A stretch of 61,896 nt of DNA from an uncultured Oscillospiraceae bacterium (GCA_910577525.1 CAJTLI010000007.1:38481-100376), one strand, 5' to 3'. Numbered from the stretch's first letter, positions 17,475 to 25,541 are shown. The notes: a model not told the origin generated them from the sequence alone. Numbers and translations are program-made.

Positions 17475-18336
17475 TTGGCTGTCTCCTTGTATTTCTCATT
17501 TCTTTCCACCGGCCGTCCAGCACGGCGCTCTGCACCGCGGGCAGGCCGGACCAAAGCACATTTTCCACAATCGCCTGCCGCCGGCCCAGCTCCAGCAGGT
17601 TGGCCGCCGCCCCCGCCAGCCGCAGGGAGTGGACGGCCGTGGTCTCCAGGTACTCCCGGTTCTCCCTGGCCCTCCCCTGGAACCGGGCGTCCAGCGGGTT
17701 GTAGCGGCCCCGCCGCCTGTCCTCGTCCAGGTCGTCCCAGGCGTCCATCAGATAGATCCACCGCCCCAGGTGGTAGAGCAGCTGCCCTATGGCCCGCCGA
17801 GCCCCCTCCTCTGGGACGCCCCGGGCCGCGCTGGCCAGAATCCCGGCGAAGGCGTCCGCCGCCCGGTCCAGCTGGGGGGACTTTTCCTCCTCCAGCTCCC
17901 GCAGCCGGGCCAGCCCCTCCCGCGCCTGGAGGTCGAAGGAGCGCTGGGCCAGGGCCGCCCTGCGGTAGGCGCTCCGGAACAGCCGCCGCACAAGGCGGTA
18001 GGGCAGTCCCGTAAGAAAGCCGTGGTCGCTCACGTCGTCGGACAGCTTGTGCCAGACGAGGATCATGCTCTGGTCGGCGGCGGCGTCCATCTGCCCGCCC
18101 TCCAGGCAGGGCCTCGGGGGCCGGAAGGGGTGGACCGGGCACCGCCTTGGGGCACACTCCCCCGCCCCCGCCGTGAGCAGCACCGCCAAAAAGGTGAAGT
18201 CATATTGCAGCGTGAGCCTGGCCAGCCAGCCGTGGCGCCTGCTCAGGGCGTGGCACAGGCCGCAGTAAGCGCTCTGATAATCGTCCCGCTGGTCCTGGGT
18301 GAGGCGGTCCAGGGCCGGGCGCACATAGCCAAACAT
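17437..18336 (-). CDS. DUF5685-family protein
   Basis: A 299-residue mainly helical protein starting MFGYVRPALDRLTQDQ and carrying YCGLCHALSRRHG, the N-terminal signature I associate with DUF5685. Acidic and histidine residues in HLGRWIYLMDAWDDLDEDRRRGRYN resemble an all-alpha diphosphate-binding or diiron-like arrangement, but no function is established. The gene is stacked with the J-domain gene (38-base overlap), a pairing that suggests one pathway. The start is two bases after cdaR. Confidence 0.82.
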   Translation of the reverse strand: MFGYVRPALDRLTQDQRDDYQSAYCGLCHALSRRHGWLARLTLQYDFTFLAVLLTAGAGECAPRRCPVHPFRPPRPCLEGGQMDAAADQSMILVWHKLSDDVSDHGFLTGLPYRLVRRLFRSAYRRAALAQRSFDLQAREGLARLRELEEEKSPQLDRAADAFAGILASAARGVPEEGARRAIGQLLYHLGRWIYLMDAWDDLDEDRRRGRYNPLDARFQGRARENREYLETTAVHSLRLAGAAANLLELGRRQAIVENVLWSGLPAVQSAVLDGRWKEMRNTRRQPNERSLRGSGHQP

Positions 18337-18337
18337 C

Positions 18338-19633
18338 TCACCCTTCCGGTTCCAGAGAAACCGTAATGGTATAGTTCGCCCGGACGACGCCCAGCTCCGT
18401 GGCGGGGTTGGCGTTGTACAGATAGGTGACGACGGGCACGGTGTACTGCCCGGACGCCGCCCTGATCTCCCCCAGATTGGCCACCACCTGGATGTTCTCC
18501 TCTGTGAGCTCGTCCAACAGCTCCGCCGGCCCCCGGACCTTTACCGGGATCACCTGGGTGATGATGTCCGCCCTCCAGCCCTCGGGCACATTGGTGGTGC
18601 TGATGCGGGTGGCGACATCGAAGGTGCGGGTCTCCACCCGCTTGAGCGGCTTGAGCTCCACCGTCACCTCCGTGATGCCGCTCAGGTTCTCCAGCTCGTC
18701 GGCCAGGGGGACGGGGAAGGTCAGCTCCCCGCCGTTTTCCGCCATGTCGTCCTCCAGGGCGGCCAGGTCGATGGTGCCCAGCAGCAGGCCGTCCTCCGCG
18801 GACAGGGCGGCCACCGCCTCCCGGCTGCCAGCCACCGTGATGGACCTGGCGCTGAGCTTAAGGCGCACGTCCTCCCTGCCCAGGCCGCCGCCCTCCGCCA
18901 CCTTGATATCCAGCGGGATCTCCGCCGTGGCCCGGATGGGAAAGACGGTATAGACCGTATCCACGTCGCAGGTCACGTCCAGGTCCAAGGGGTCGCCGCT
19001 GGCGCCGATGAGCTGGAAGGGGAAGCTGTCGTTCACCGACTCCGTCCGGTTCTCCCCGGTGACGACCACCTTGGCGTAGGCCACCTGATTCACCAGCTCC
19101 GCCCGGCCGCTGATGGTCAGCGTGCCGGGGGAGAACCGGAAGTCCTCCGTGTCCCCGGGCAGATAGCCCTCGGCCGCGGTGCCCTGGAACTCGCCCCGAA
19201 TTTCCACGTTCTCCCGGCGGAGGAACCGGGCCACCTCCACCTCCACCGCCATGCCGCCGCCGTTCCGGGCAATGACCTCCACGTCGCTCTGGTCAATGCC
19301 GGCGGGCAGGCTGTAGGAATAGGCCACCCGCTGGGTCCCCTCCATGCTGATGTTGGACACGTTGGCGGTGAGCTTGATGGGATTCTCGTTCAGGGACGCC
19401 AGAATTCTCGGGTTGGCCCGCACCGTGATGCTGGCCGTCACGCCGGGGTTGACCAGCATCAGGCTCCGCTCCTCCAGAATGTCCACCCCCTCGAAGGCGA
19501 TGGGCAGGTTAAAGGGCCGGGACTCCCGGTTCTCATCCCGGGAGGTCACCCACAGCCACAGGGACAGGGAGATGAGGACGGAGAGGACCACATAGAGTAT
19601 TTTGCTGTCAAGAATCTTCTTTCCCATTGGCAT
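18338..19633 (-). CDS. cdaR: YbbR-domain regulator of the c-di-AMP cyclase (CdaR)
   Basis: 431 residues with a single N-terminal membrane anchor (about 10-28, LYVVLSVLISLSLWLWV) followed by four YbbR-type beta repeats outside the cell. CdaR modulates the membrane cyclase CdaA. The gene overlaps the end of cdaA by 26 bases. Two in-frame ATG codons, at the first and third positions, share the same GGGAG; the first is used here. GlmM, often the third gene of this operon, is not adjacent. Confidence 0.92.
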   Translation of the reverse strand: MPMGKKILDSKILYVVLSVLISLSLWLWVTSRDENRESRPFNLPIAFEGVDILEERSLMLVNPGVTASITVRANPRILASLNENPIKLTANVSNISMEGTQRVAYSYSLPAGIDQSDVEVIARNGGGMAVEVEVARFLRRENVEIRGEFQGTAAEGYLPGDTEDFRFSPGTLTISGRAELVNQVAYAKVVVTGENRTESVNDSFPFQLIGASGDPLDLDVTCDVDTVYTVFPIRATAEIPLDIKVAEGGGLGREDVRLKLSARSITVAGSREAVAALSAEDGLLLGTIDLAALEDDMAENGGELTFPVPLADELENLSGITEVTVELKPLKRVETRTFDVATRISTTNVPEGWRADIITQVIPVKVRGPAELLDELTEENIQVVANLGEIRAASGQYTVPVVTYLYNANPATELGVVRANYTITVSLEPEG

Positions 19634-20504
19634 TCTCTCCCTTGATCCCCTTGAATACGCTGGACAGCCGGGCGGCGGCGGAGGACTTGTTCTCCTCCCC
19701 GGCGTCGGGCATCAGCTCGTTGCGCAGCAGCCGTTCCAGGGTCTCCGGCGAGAGATGGCGCTTGAGCATTCCGTTGATGGCCACCGAGATAGAGCCTGTC
19801 TCCTCTGACACGATGGCCACCACCGCGTCCGAGTTCTCACTGATGCCGATGCCGGCCCTGTGGCGCATGCCCAGCTCCCGGCTCAGATTCACGTTGCCCG
19901 ACAGAGGGAGCATGCACCCCGCCCCCACAATGCGCCCATTGCGCACAATCACCGCCCCGTCGTGGAGGGGGGCCTTGTTCCAAAACAGGTTTTTCAGCAG
20001 CTGGTCGGACACCTGGCAGTCCAGAGTGGTGCCCGTCTTGAGCACGTCGTCCAGCAGGGTGCGGCGCTCGAACACCATCAGCGCCCCCACCTTATCTTTG
20101 GACAGGGACGTATAGGCCTCCACCGTCTCCTTCACGGCGGTCTCCAGGTCGTTGCTGTAGCTCTCCGCCACAAACAGCTCCTTGATCTTGCCGCTGCCCA
20201 TCTGCTCCAAAAAGCGGCGGACCTCCGGCTGGAAAATGACCACCAGGGCGATGACCCCCAGCTCCACCGCGTTGTTCAGCACGGTGCGCACCACCCGCAG
20301 GTGAAACAGATTGGACAACGCCATGGCCGCCATAATAAACAGAATGGCCTTCACCACCTGTCCTGACCGGCTGCGGCGCACAAAGCGGAACAGCTGGTAA
20401 ATTCCAAAGGCGATGACCGCCATATCCAGAACATCGGCCAGACCGATGAGTTTGAAATATTCCGGCGCCAGCTGCATCGTCTGAAGAATCATTTCCACGC
20501 TCAT
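19608..20504 (-). CDS. cdaA: Membrane diadenylate cyclase CdaA
   Basis: Makes cyclic di-AMP from two ATP. 298 residues with three N-terminal transmembrane segments, then the DAC domain holding the two active-site motifs DGA (in PLHDGAVIV) and RHR (in GMRHRAGIG). A C-terminal tail of about 25 residues ends KGENANGKEDS. The ATG at 20504 has AAAGGAG upstream; the frame is open further but without a ribosome-binding site. c-di-AMP controls potassium, osmolyte and wall homeostasis. Confidence 0.95.
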   Translation of the reverse strand: MSVEMILQTMQLAPEYFKLIGLADVLDMAVIAFGIYQLFRFVRRSRSGQVVKAILFIMAAMALSNLFHLRVVRTVLNNAVELGVIALVVIFQPEVRRFLEQMGSGKIKELFVAESYSNDLETAVKETVEAYTSLSKDKVGALMVFERRTLLDDVLKTGTTLDCQVSDQLLKNLFWNKAPLHDGAVIVRNGRIVGAGCMLPLSGNVNLSRELGMRHRAGIGISENSDAVVAIVSEETGSISVAINGMLKRHLSPETLERLLRNELMPDAGEENKSSAAARLSSVFKGIKGENANGKEDS

Positions 20505-20654
20505 CCGCTCCTTTTCCCACTGGGGACCTGTCTGACGGCCGCGATACGGCATTCGTGGATATTATAGCCTATTCCCCCAGGCTTGGCAAGTGAATCAGGG
20601 AGAATTCAGAGAAAATTCATGTCGGGGAGAAAAAGAAACGGCGGGGACCGCCGC

Positions 20655-20697
20655 TGCGAAAACTGCGTTTGGGGCGGCAAAGCCGCCCCAAACGCAG
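20655..20697 (-). terminator. Terminator after the aminotransferase gene
   Basis: CTGCGTTTGGGGCGGC pairs perfectly (16 bp) with its complement around a three-base loop and is followed on the minus strand by TTTTCGC. It closes the DUF3343-aminotransferase unit and separates it from cdaA. Confidence 0.8.
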
Positions 20698-20731
20698 AAT
20701 TTCGCCCTCCCGGGCCGTCCTCCCCCAGCGG

Positions 20732-21868
20732 TCAGCCCCGCCCCGCCGCCTGCCCGGCCAGCGCCCGGACGGCCTCCGCCGCCCGGTCCGCGTGTTCCGG
20801 CCGGCTGAAGGCGGAAAAGCTCAGCCGGATGGTGCCGGTGTCCTGGGTTCCCGCCGTCCGGTGGGCCAGGGGGGCGCAGTGCAGGCCGGAGCGCACGGCG
20901 ATGTCCCGCCGGGCCAGGGCCTCCCCCGCCTCCTCGCAGTCCAGTCCGCCGACGACGATGGAGCACAGCCCGCTCTGGTTCTCTCCGCCCCGGAACACCG
21001 TCACGCCGGGAATCCGCTCCAGCCGGTCCATCAGCCGCCCGTTCAGCGCCCGCTCCCGGGCGTGGATGCGGGCGGCGCCCGTCCTGGCCACGAACTCCAT
21101 CCCCGCCAGCAGGCCCGCCGCGCCGCACACGTTATGGGTGCCTGCCTCCAGCCGGTCAGGGAGAAATTCGGGCATATCCTGACGGACGGACAGGCTCCCC
21201 GTCCCCCCGTAGAGCAGGGGCTGGGCCTCGCCGCCGCACAGCAGCAGCCCGGTGCCCTGGGGGCCGTACAGTCCCTTGTGTCCCGGCATGGCCACGAAGG
21301 CCGCCCCCCAGCCCTCCAGGTCCACCGGGAGCGTCCCGGCGGACTGGGAGGCGTCCACAATCAGGGGCACGCCCCGGTCCCGGCACAGCCGGGCGATCCG
21401 GTCCACCGGCTGGATGAACCCGAACACGTTGGACACGTGGTTGCAGATCACCGCGTCCACATCGGGGGTGATCTCCCGCGCAAAGGCGGCGTACACCCCG
21501 TCTCCGTCGAACAGCGGCCCGGCGGCCACCCTGACCTTCACCTCCGGGATGGCCCAGAGGGGCCGGGTGACGGCGTTGTGCTCGTAGCCGGAGATTACCG
21601 CCGTTCCCCCGGGCGGCACAAGGGAGCGAATGGCGATGTTCAGGCCGTGGGTGGCGTTATAGGTCAGCACCACCCGCTCCGGGTCGCCGACGCCGAACAT
21701 CGCCGCCGCCCGCTCCCGCATGCGGAGCATCAGCTCCCCCGCCCGCATCCCCGGCGCGTGACCCCCCCGGCCCGGGCTGGCCAGGTGGGTCATGGCCCAG
21801 GCCACCGCCCTGGGCACCGACTGGGGCTTTTCCAGCGTGGTGGCGGCGCTGTCCAGATAGACCGTCAT
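20732..21868 (-). CDS. Class V aminotransferase / cysteine desulfurase family (EF2568-like)
   Basis: A 378-residue PLP enzyme of the NifS/CsdA fold. It begins TVYLDSAATT, has the ATHGLN helix, DASQSAG around the PLP aspartate, and PGHKGLYGPQG with the Schiff-base lysine. The family to which it looks closest (cysteine desulfurase family, EF2568-like) is often found with selenium-dependent hydroxylase maturation genes. The ATG at 21868 overlaps the DUF3343 gene by four bases; upstream codons in this frame are non-coding. A terminator follows. The substrate, cysteine or selenocysteine, cannot be told from sequence. Confidence 0.9.
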   Translation of the reverse strand: MTVYLDSAATTLEKPQSVPRAVAWAMTHLASPGRGGHAPGMRAGELMLRMRERAAAMFGVGDPERVVLTYNATHGLNIAIRSLVPPGGTAVISGYEHNAVTRPLWAIPEVKVRVAAGPLFDGDGVYAAFAREITPDVDAVICNHVSNVFGFIQPVDRIARLCRDRGVPLIVDASQSAGTLPVDLEGWGAAFVAMPGHKGLYGPQGTGLLLCGGEAQPLLYGGTGSLSVRQDMPEFLPDRLEAGTHNVCGAAGLLAGMEFVARTGAARIHARERALNGRLMDRLERIPGVTVFRGGENQSGLCSIVVGGLDCEEAGEALARRDIAVRSGLHCAPLAHRTAGTQDTGTIRLSFSAFSRPEHADRAAEAVRALAGQAAGRG

Positions 21869-22119
21869 GCCTTCACCTCGCTGTACTCCCCCTCCGCCGT
21901 CTGGAGGAACACCTGCTTGGGCGCCATGCCCTCCCGGCGCAGCACGGTGAGCGCGTCGGTGAGCCTCCGCTCCGCCACCCGGACGCAGTAGCCGCATCCC
22001 TCCTTGGAGATCAGCTTGGGCGAGCGCTGGACATAGCCGGGAATGCCCACCCGCTCCAGCACCTGGGCGGTGCGCTGGGCATAGGTGAGCGAGCGGCAGA
22101 TGATGAGATAATAGACCAT
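21865..22119 (-). CDS. DUF3343 putative Se/S carrier-like protein
   Basis: 84 residues with a conserved GCGYCVRV segment holding a CxxC-like pair that could carry a persulfide or selenide. The start YYLIICRSLTYAQR and the basic central region are typical of DUF3343. The four-base overlap with the desulfurase-like gene suggests that it accepts sulfur or selenium from that enzyme. Neither selD, yedF nor selA/selB lies in the window. The ATG at 22119 comes after a hairpin leader described separately. Confidence 0.85.
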   Translation of the reverse strand: MVYYLIICRSLTYAQRTAQVLERVGIPGYVQRSPKLISKEGCGYCVRVAERRLTDALTVLRREGMAPKQVFLQTAEGEYSEVKA

Positions 22120-22154
22120 TGGCCCACCATTCCTTTCCCTTTTTTGAGGAACGC

Positions 22155-22196
22155 AAAACGCCCCTCTCAAGGACATCATATGCCTTGAGAGGGGCG
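22155..22196 (-). terminator. Terminator or attenuator upstream of the DUF3343 gene
   Basis: A perfect 14-bp stem (CGCCCCTCTCAAGG and complement, 10-base loop) followed on the minus strand by TTTTGCG. It lies about 35 bases upstream of the DUF3343 start and downstream of the structured leader. It may therefore end a separate small RNA or attenuate the DUF3343 operon. Confidence 0.65.
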
Positions 22197-22204
22197 CCGG
22201 TGCA

Positions 22205-22380
22205 ACAGATGGGGAAGGGAGGGGAGGTATGCGCCGCACTCCTCTCTCTCGGCCCGAGCCAGTCCCCCTTTCATCAGTTTACAGAAACAGATAACAGGTG
22301 CGCCCAACCGCCTTAGCTGGCTCGGGCGCTCATTCGAGGAGCACGGCGCATCCCAGCCTCACATTTCCCTTTTCCGGCCC
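22205..22380 (-). ncRNA. Candidate structured RNA (leader/riboswitch-like or 6S-like rod)
   Basis: Between ispF and DUF3343 the sequence folds into a long interrupted rod. The outer 16-bp arms are 22229-22244 with 22336-22351. An inner perfect 11-bp stem is GCCCGAGCCAG (22252-22262) with 22317-22327. An apical hairpin is 22273-22292. Two outer pairs are G-U if the minus strand is transcribed and A-C mismatches if the plus strand is, so the minus strand is favoured. A six-base alternative pairing (22300-22305 with 22324-22329) competes with the inner stem. A terminator hairpin follows. I see no known riboswitch core or T-box motif. Confidence 0.45.
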
Positions 22381-22390
22381 GAGACGAGAG

Positions 22391-22413
22391 AAAGGGGCGC
22401 GCCGCGCCCCTTT
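22391..22413 (-). terminator. Hairpin just after ispF
   Basis: AAAGGGGCGC pairs with GCGCCCCTTT around a three-base loop, starting four bases after the ispF stop. On the minus strand it continues CTCTCG rather than a clean T-run, so termination may be partial and read-through into the structured leader is possible. Confidence 0.45.
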
Positions 22414-22417
22414 GCCC

Positions 22418-22891
22418 CTATCTCTCTTCAATCAGCGCCACCGCGTGGGCGGCCATGCCCTCTCCCGCTCCGGTGAAGCCCAAGCCCTCTTCCGTGGTGG
22501 CCTTCACGCTCACCTGTTCGGGCCCGATCCCCATGGCAGCGGCCAGCCGCTCCCGCATCAGCGGAATGTGAGGGGCCAGCTTGGGCCGCTGGGCCAGCAC
22601 TGTGGCGTCCACATTGCCGACTTTATATCCGTTTTCCTCCAGTATCCGGGCCACCCGGCCCAGCAGGGCCAGGCTGTCCGCCCCCTCATAGGCGGGGTCG
22701 CTGTCCGGGAACAGCGTTCCGATGTCCCCCAGAGCCGCCGCCCCCAGCAAGGCGTCCATAACGGCATGGGCCAGCACATCCGCGTCGGAATGGCCCAGAA
22801 GCCCCTTTTCAAAGGGGATCTCCACCCCGCCCAAAATGAGCCTGCGCCCCTCGGTCAGCCGGTGCACGTCATAGCCATGTCCAATCCTCAC
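22418..22891 (-). CDS. ispF: 2-C-methyl-D-erythritol 2,4-cyclodiphosphate synthase
   Basis: MEP isoprenoid pathway enzyme. 157 residues with metal ligands D8, H10 and H42, HSDADVLAHA and the terminal TTEEGLGFTGAGEG loop, all intact. The ATG overlaps the end of ispD by four bases. Confidence 0.97.
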   Translation of the reverse strand: MRIGHGYDVHRLTEGRRLILGGVEIPFEKGLLGHSDADVLAHAVMDALLGAAALGDIGTLFPDSDPAYEGADSLALLGRVARILEENGYKVGNVDATVLAQRPKLAPHIPLMRERLAAAMGIGPEQVSVKATTEEGLGFTGAGEGMAAHAVALIEER

Positions 22892-23607
22892 AGCGCCGGC
22901 GCCTCCTCCGACAGCAGCTCGCCCACCACCAGGTCGGCGGGGGTGGTCAGCTTGATGTTCCGCTCGTCTCCGGGGGTCAGCACCACCTTCATCCCCAGCC
23001 GCTCCACGGCGGCGCAGTCGTCGGTGAGCTCCACGCCGTCGTCCAGCGCCTTTTGCAGCGCCGCCCGGATCAGGTCTCCGTCGAACACCTGGGGGGTCTG
23101 GACGGCGTACAGCACAGAGCGGTCCAGGGTCTCGTCCACGACGCCCTCCCTGGCCGACTTGATGGTGTCCTTCACCGGCACGGCGGGGGCCGCCGCTCCG
23201 CTGGCCGCCGCCTGGGCGACGGCGTCCTCAATGACCTGTACCGTGACAAAGGGCCGGGCCCCGTCGTGAATGGCGATGAGCTTGGCCCGGCCGCTGCACT
23301 CCAGCGTCCCTAGCCGGGCGGACTGGGTGCGGGTGTCCCCGCCCCGGATCACCTTCGTCACCTTGGTCAGGCCATAATCCTGACACAGGCGGGCCACCTC
23401 GGGCACCAGGTCCGTCCGGGTGACTACCACCACCTCCGCCACGCCGGGGGCCTCCTGAAAGCTTTTGAGGCAGCGCACGATTACCGGCTGGCCCCCCACC
23501 TCCGCCAGCACCTTGTCAAATCCCATCCGGGTGGAGGACCCGGCGGCCACCACCACCGCCGAACAGCCGGGGGCGGCCTCTTTTTTCCGTCTGCGAAAAA
23601 TTCCCAC
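22888..23607 (-). CDS. ispD: 2-C-methyl-D-erythritol 4-phosphate cytidylyltransferase
   Basis: Couples MEP to CTP. 239 residues; the nucleotide-binding motif is AAGSSTRMGFDK, with HDGARPFV and the C-terminal TDDCAAVERLG. A short basic N-terminus (MGIFRRRKKE) precedes the core. It is adjacent to carD, as ispD is in Bacilli (yacL/ispD/carD-like order), and coupled to ispF by a four-base overlap. Confidence 0.96.
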   Translation of the reverse strand: MGIFRRRKKEAAPGCSAVVVAAGSSTRMGFDKVLAEVGGQPVIVRCLKSFQEAPGVAEVVVVTRTDLVPEVARLCQDYGLTKVTKVIRGGDTRTQSARLGTLECSGRAKLIAIHDGARPFVTVQVIEDAVAQAAASGAAAPAVPVKDTIKSAREGVVDETLDRSVLYAVQTPQVFDGDLIRAALQKALDDGVELTDDCAAVERLGMKVVLTPGDERNIKLTTPADLVVGELLSEEAPAL

Positions 23608-23678
23608 TTCGGCACTCCTCTATTCCGTCCGCACATTGCGCAAAAAGGAGCCTTCCGGCCCCTCTCGCTGCTTGCCTG

Positions 23679-24158
23679 TCAGTTGCTCAGCACCGTGTCG
23701 ATGCTGTTCTCCACCGTCTCATAGGGCAGGCTCTGGGCCAGCACCAGCTCGGAGATGAGGATCTGCTTGGCCGTGTGGAGCATTTTCCGCTCCCCGTTGG
23801 ACAGGCCGCGCTGGTTCTCCCGGCGGCGCAGCCCCTTCACCACCCGGGCCACCTCCAGCAGGTCGCCGCTCTTCAGCCTCACCAGGTTTTCCCGGTACCG
23901 GCGGTTCCAATTCTGGGTCATGTCCACCTCGATGTCCTCCATGGCGGTCATGAGCTCCTCCGCCTTCTGGCCGGACACAATGGGACGCATCCCAATCTCG
24001 CCCGTATTGTCCGTGGGGACCATGACCACCATGCTGCCCACAGACAGCTTCAGCAAATAGTACTCCTGAACCTGTCCCGCCACCTTGCGCTGTACGATGG
24101 AATCAATGACGCCCGCCCCGTGCATCGGATGCACGACCTTATCGCCCACCTGAAACAA
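23679..24158 (-). CDS. CarD/CdnL-family RNA polymerase-binding regulator
   Basis: 159 residues starting FQVGDKVVHPMHGAGVI, the hallmark Tudor-like RNAP-interaction domain of CarD/CdnL, then a helical DNA-binding domain (LKSGDLLEVARVVKGL, followed by the ERKMLHTAKQILISEL region). Such proteins stabilise open promoter complexes. I place the start at the TTG at 24158: it gives the family-standard N-terminus and has GGGGGTG upstream. TTG and GTG codons five and three codons earlier are alternatives. Confidence 0.9.
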   Translation of the reverse strand: MFQVGDKVVHPMHGAGVIDSIVQRKVAGQVQEYYLLKLSVGSMVVMVPTDNTGEIGMRPIVSGQKAEELMTAMEDIEVDMTQNWNRRYRENLVRLKSGDLLEVARVVKGLRRRENQRGLSNGERKMLHTAKQILISELVLAQSLPYETVENSIDTVLSN

Positions 24159-24353
24159 TCCTCTCACCCCCAAAATATGTATATCTTTCCACTAATATTA
24201 TACCCTTTTTTTCAAGCTATAGCAACTGTTTTCTGTGAAATCTTCCACAAAAAAACCGCTCCTTTTGGGGTTTTCAGGGGAAATTAATACCAATGAGCAC
24301 CATTTTTGTCATTTTCTTGCGCACAGCCCCGCGGCGGCTCCCTCCCATCCGGC

Positions 24354-24383
24354 AAAAAAACGCGGCGGCCAACAGGCCGCCGC
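24354..24383 (-). terminator. Terminator after cell-wall hydrolase 1
   Basis: GCGGCGGCC/GGCCGCCGC stem with a four-base loop, followed on the minus strand by G and seven T. A strong intrinsic terminator, 20 bases after the hydrolase stop. The remaining stretch up to carD (24174-24353) is AT-rich and I see nothing else in it. Confidence 0.88.
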
Positions 24384-24402
24384 ATTGCTTTACCCTCGTC
24401 GT

Positions 24403-25470
24403 TTACTTGTAGAAATTGTGGCTTCCGATGGTGGTCACATAGGTCCTGCCGCGGAAGGCGCGGCCTCCAACCCCATTGAAAAACAGGGCGGTGGGGAGCA
24501 CCACAGCGCCGTCCATCACCAGCTTGGCCGCCAGCACGGACTCCTCGTTGGGCTCACGGTAAATGGAGCCGGTGGACACCGGGGTGAATTGATTCTTCTG
24601 AAACAGCACATCATAGACGGTGTTGGGGAACCTGGGGTCCTTCACCCGGTTCATCACCACGTTGCCCACGGCGATCTTGCCCTCCAGGGGCTGGTTGCCG
24701 CTCTCCGTGTAGATGATGTGGGACAGCCAATACAGGACATCGCCGTCATAGTCGGCGTCGGCCAGATAGGGCTCCGCCCCCTCCCGGTGGTCCAGCAGCA
24801 CCTGGCCCTGCTCCGCGTCAAAGCCCACCGACAGGTTGAACACCTGAGCCAGCTGGCGCACGGGAGCGGCCACGCGGCCGTTCAGGTCGATGAGGCCGTC
24901 CTTCGTGTAGAGATGGCGGCCGTTAGCCACAAAATAGGCGTCTCCCGCCTCGGCGGACAGGGTCAGGTCGGCGGTTTCCAAACCGGCGGTGGTCTCCTCC
25001 GCGGGCTCGGAGACCTCGGCTCCGTCCTCGGCCCGGGTAAACTCGTACCCGGTTTCAGGCTCATCCTCAGCGCCGCTCTCGGGCTCTGTCCCGGCTTCGG
25101 GCTCAGATTCATCGCCGGCTTCGGGCTCTGTGCCGGGCTCGGTCTCTACGGGGATGATCCCGGTGACAGTGACCGCGTTGACGCGGACCGCGCCGTTCTC
25201 CTCTTCCACCACGGCCTCCGCGTCCAGCATGGACACAAAGGAGCTCACCGTGACATAGCACACGCCGTTTCGGAACTCGTATTCTACGTTTTGAACGTTC
25301 TCTCCATCCAGACGGATGGCGCTTTCTACCTCCTCAACCTCCGCACTCTCCGCAGCGGGCTCCTCAGGGAACTCCTCCACGGGCAGCGGGGGCACTGCGG
25401 CCAGCGCAGGCAGGAAAAGGCTCACGACAGCGAGGGTGGCCAGAAGGAAACTGGCAGCTCGTTTTTTCAT
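24403..25470 (-). CDS. Secreted SleB-type cell-wall hydrolase with stalk domain
   Basis: 355 residues: signal peptide (KKRAASFLLATLAVVSLFLPALA), a copper-amine-oxidase-N-like segment, and a Glu/Pro/Thr/Gly/Ser-rich repeat linker (about 120-170). A second stalk-like segment (GRHLYTKDGLIDLNGRVAAP) follows, then a C-terminal SleB/hydrolase_2 domain (about 240-355) with YTESGNQPLEGKIAVGNVVMNR, in which Glu of TES is the likely catalytic acid. SleB-type enzymes cut peptidoglycan as lytic transglycosylases, either in spore cortex or, as the stalk domain hints, in the vegetative wall. It is a paralogue of the next gene, with a WalR-like box upstream. Confidence 0.9.
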   Translation of the reverse strand: MKKRAASFLLATLAVVSLFLPALAAVPPLPVEEFPEEPAAESAEVEEVESAIRLDGENVQNVEYEFRNGVCYVTVSSFVSMLDAEAVVEEENGAVRVNAVTVTGIIPVETEPGTEPEAGDESEPEAGTEPESGAEDEPETGYEFTRAEDGAEVSEPAEETTAGLETADLTLSAEAGDAYFVANGRHLYTKDGLIDLNGRVAAPVRQLAQVFNLSVGFDAEQGQVLLDHREGAEPYLADADYDGDVLYWLSHIIYTESGNQPLEGKIAVGNVVMNRVKDPRFPNTVYDVLFQKNQFTPVSTGSIYREPNEESVLAAKLVMDGAVVLPTALFFNGVGGRAFRGRTYVTTIGSHNFYK

Positions 25471-25503
25471 GAAATCTCTCCTTATTACAATTTGTTCTCA
25501 AAT

Positions 25504-25541
25504 TGTAACCACATTGTAACTTATTCAAAACCGTTTTGCAA
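25504..25541 (-). promoter_or_regulatory. Predicted promoter with WalR-like box, hydrolase 1
   Basis: TGTAAC-N5-TGTAAC (25504-25520, plus strand) matches the WalR consensus TGTWAH-N5-TGTWAH. Read on the minus strand it overlaps a TACAAT -10 (25513-25518) spaced 17 bp from TTGCAA (25536-25541). An inverted repeat TTACAATTTG/CAAATTGTAA at 25485-25508 abuts it. The ATG is 34 bases downstream. Confidence 0.5.

Noticed and set aside
22200..22380. 6S RNA on the plus strand
   Set aside because: The GAGCCAGTCCCC stretch recalls the E. coli 6S bubble, but two outer-stem pairs would be A-C on that strand, the apical stem is too short and there is no promoter. Minus-strand RNA is preferred.
22120..22417. 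T-box leader
   Set aside because: No UGGNACC-type T-loop or specifier stem could be found.
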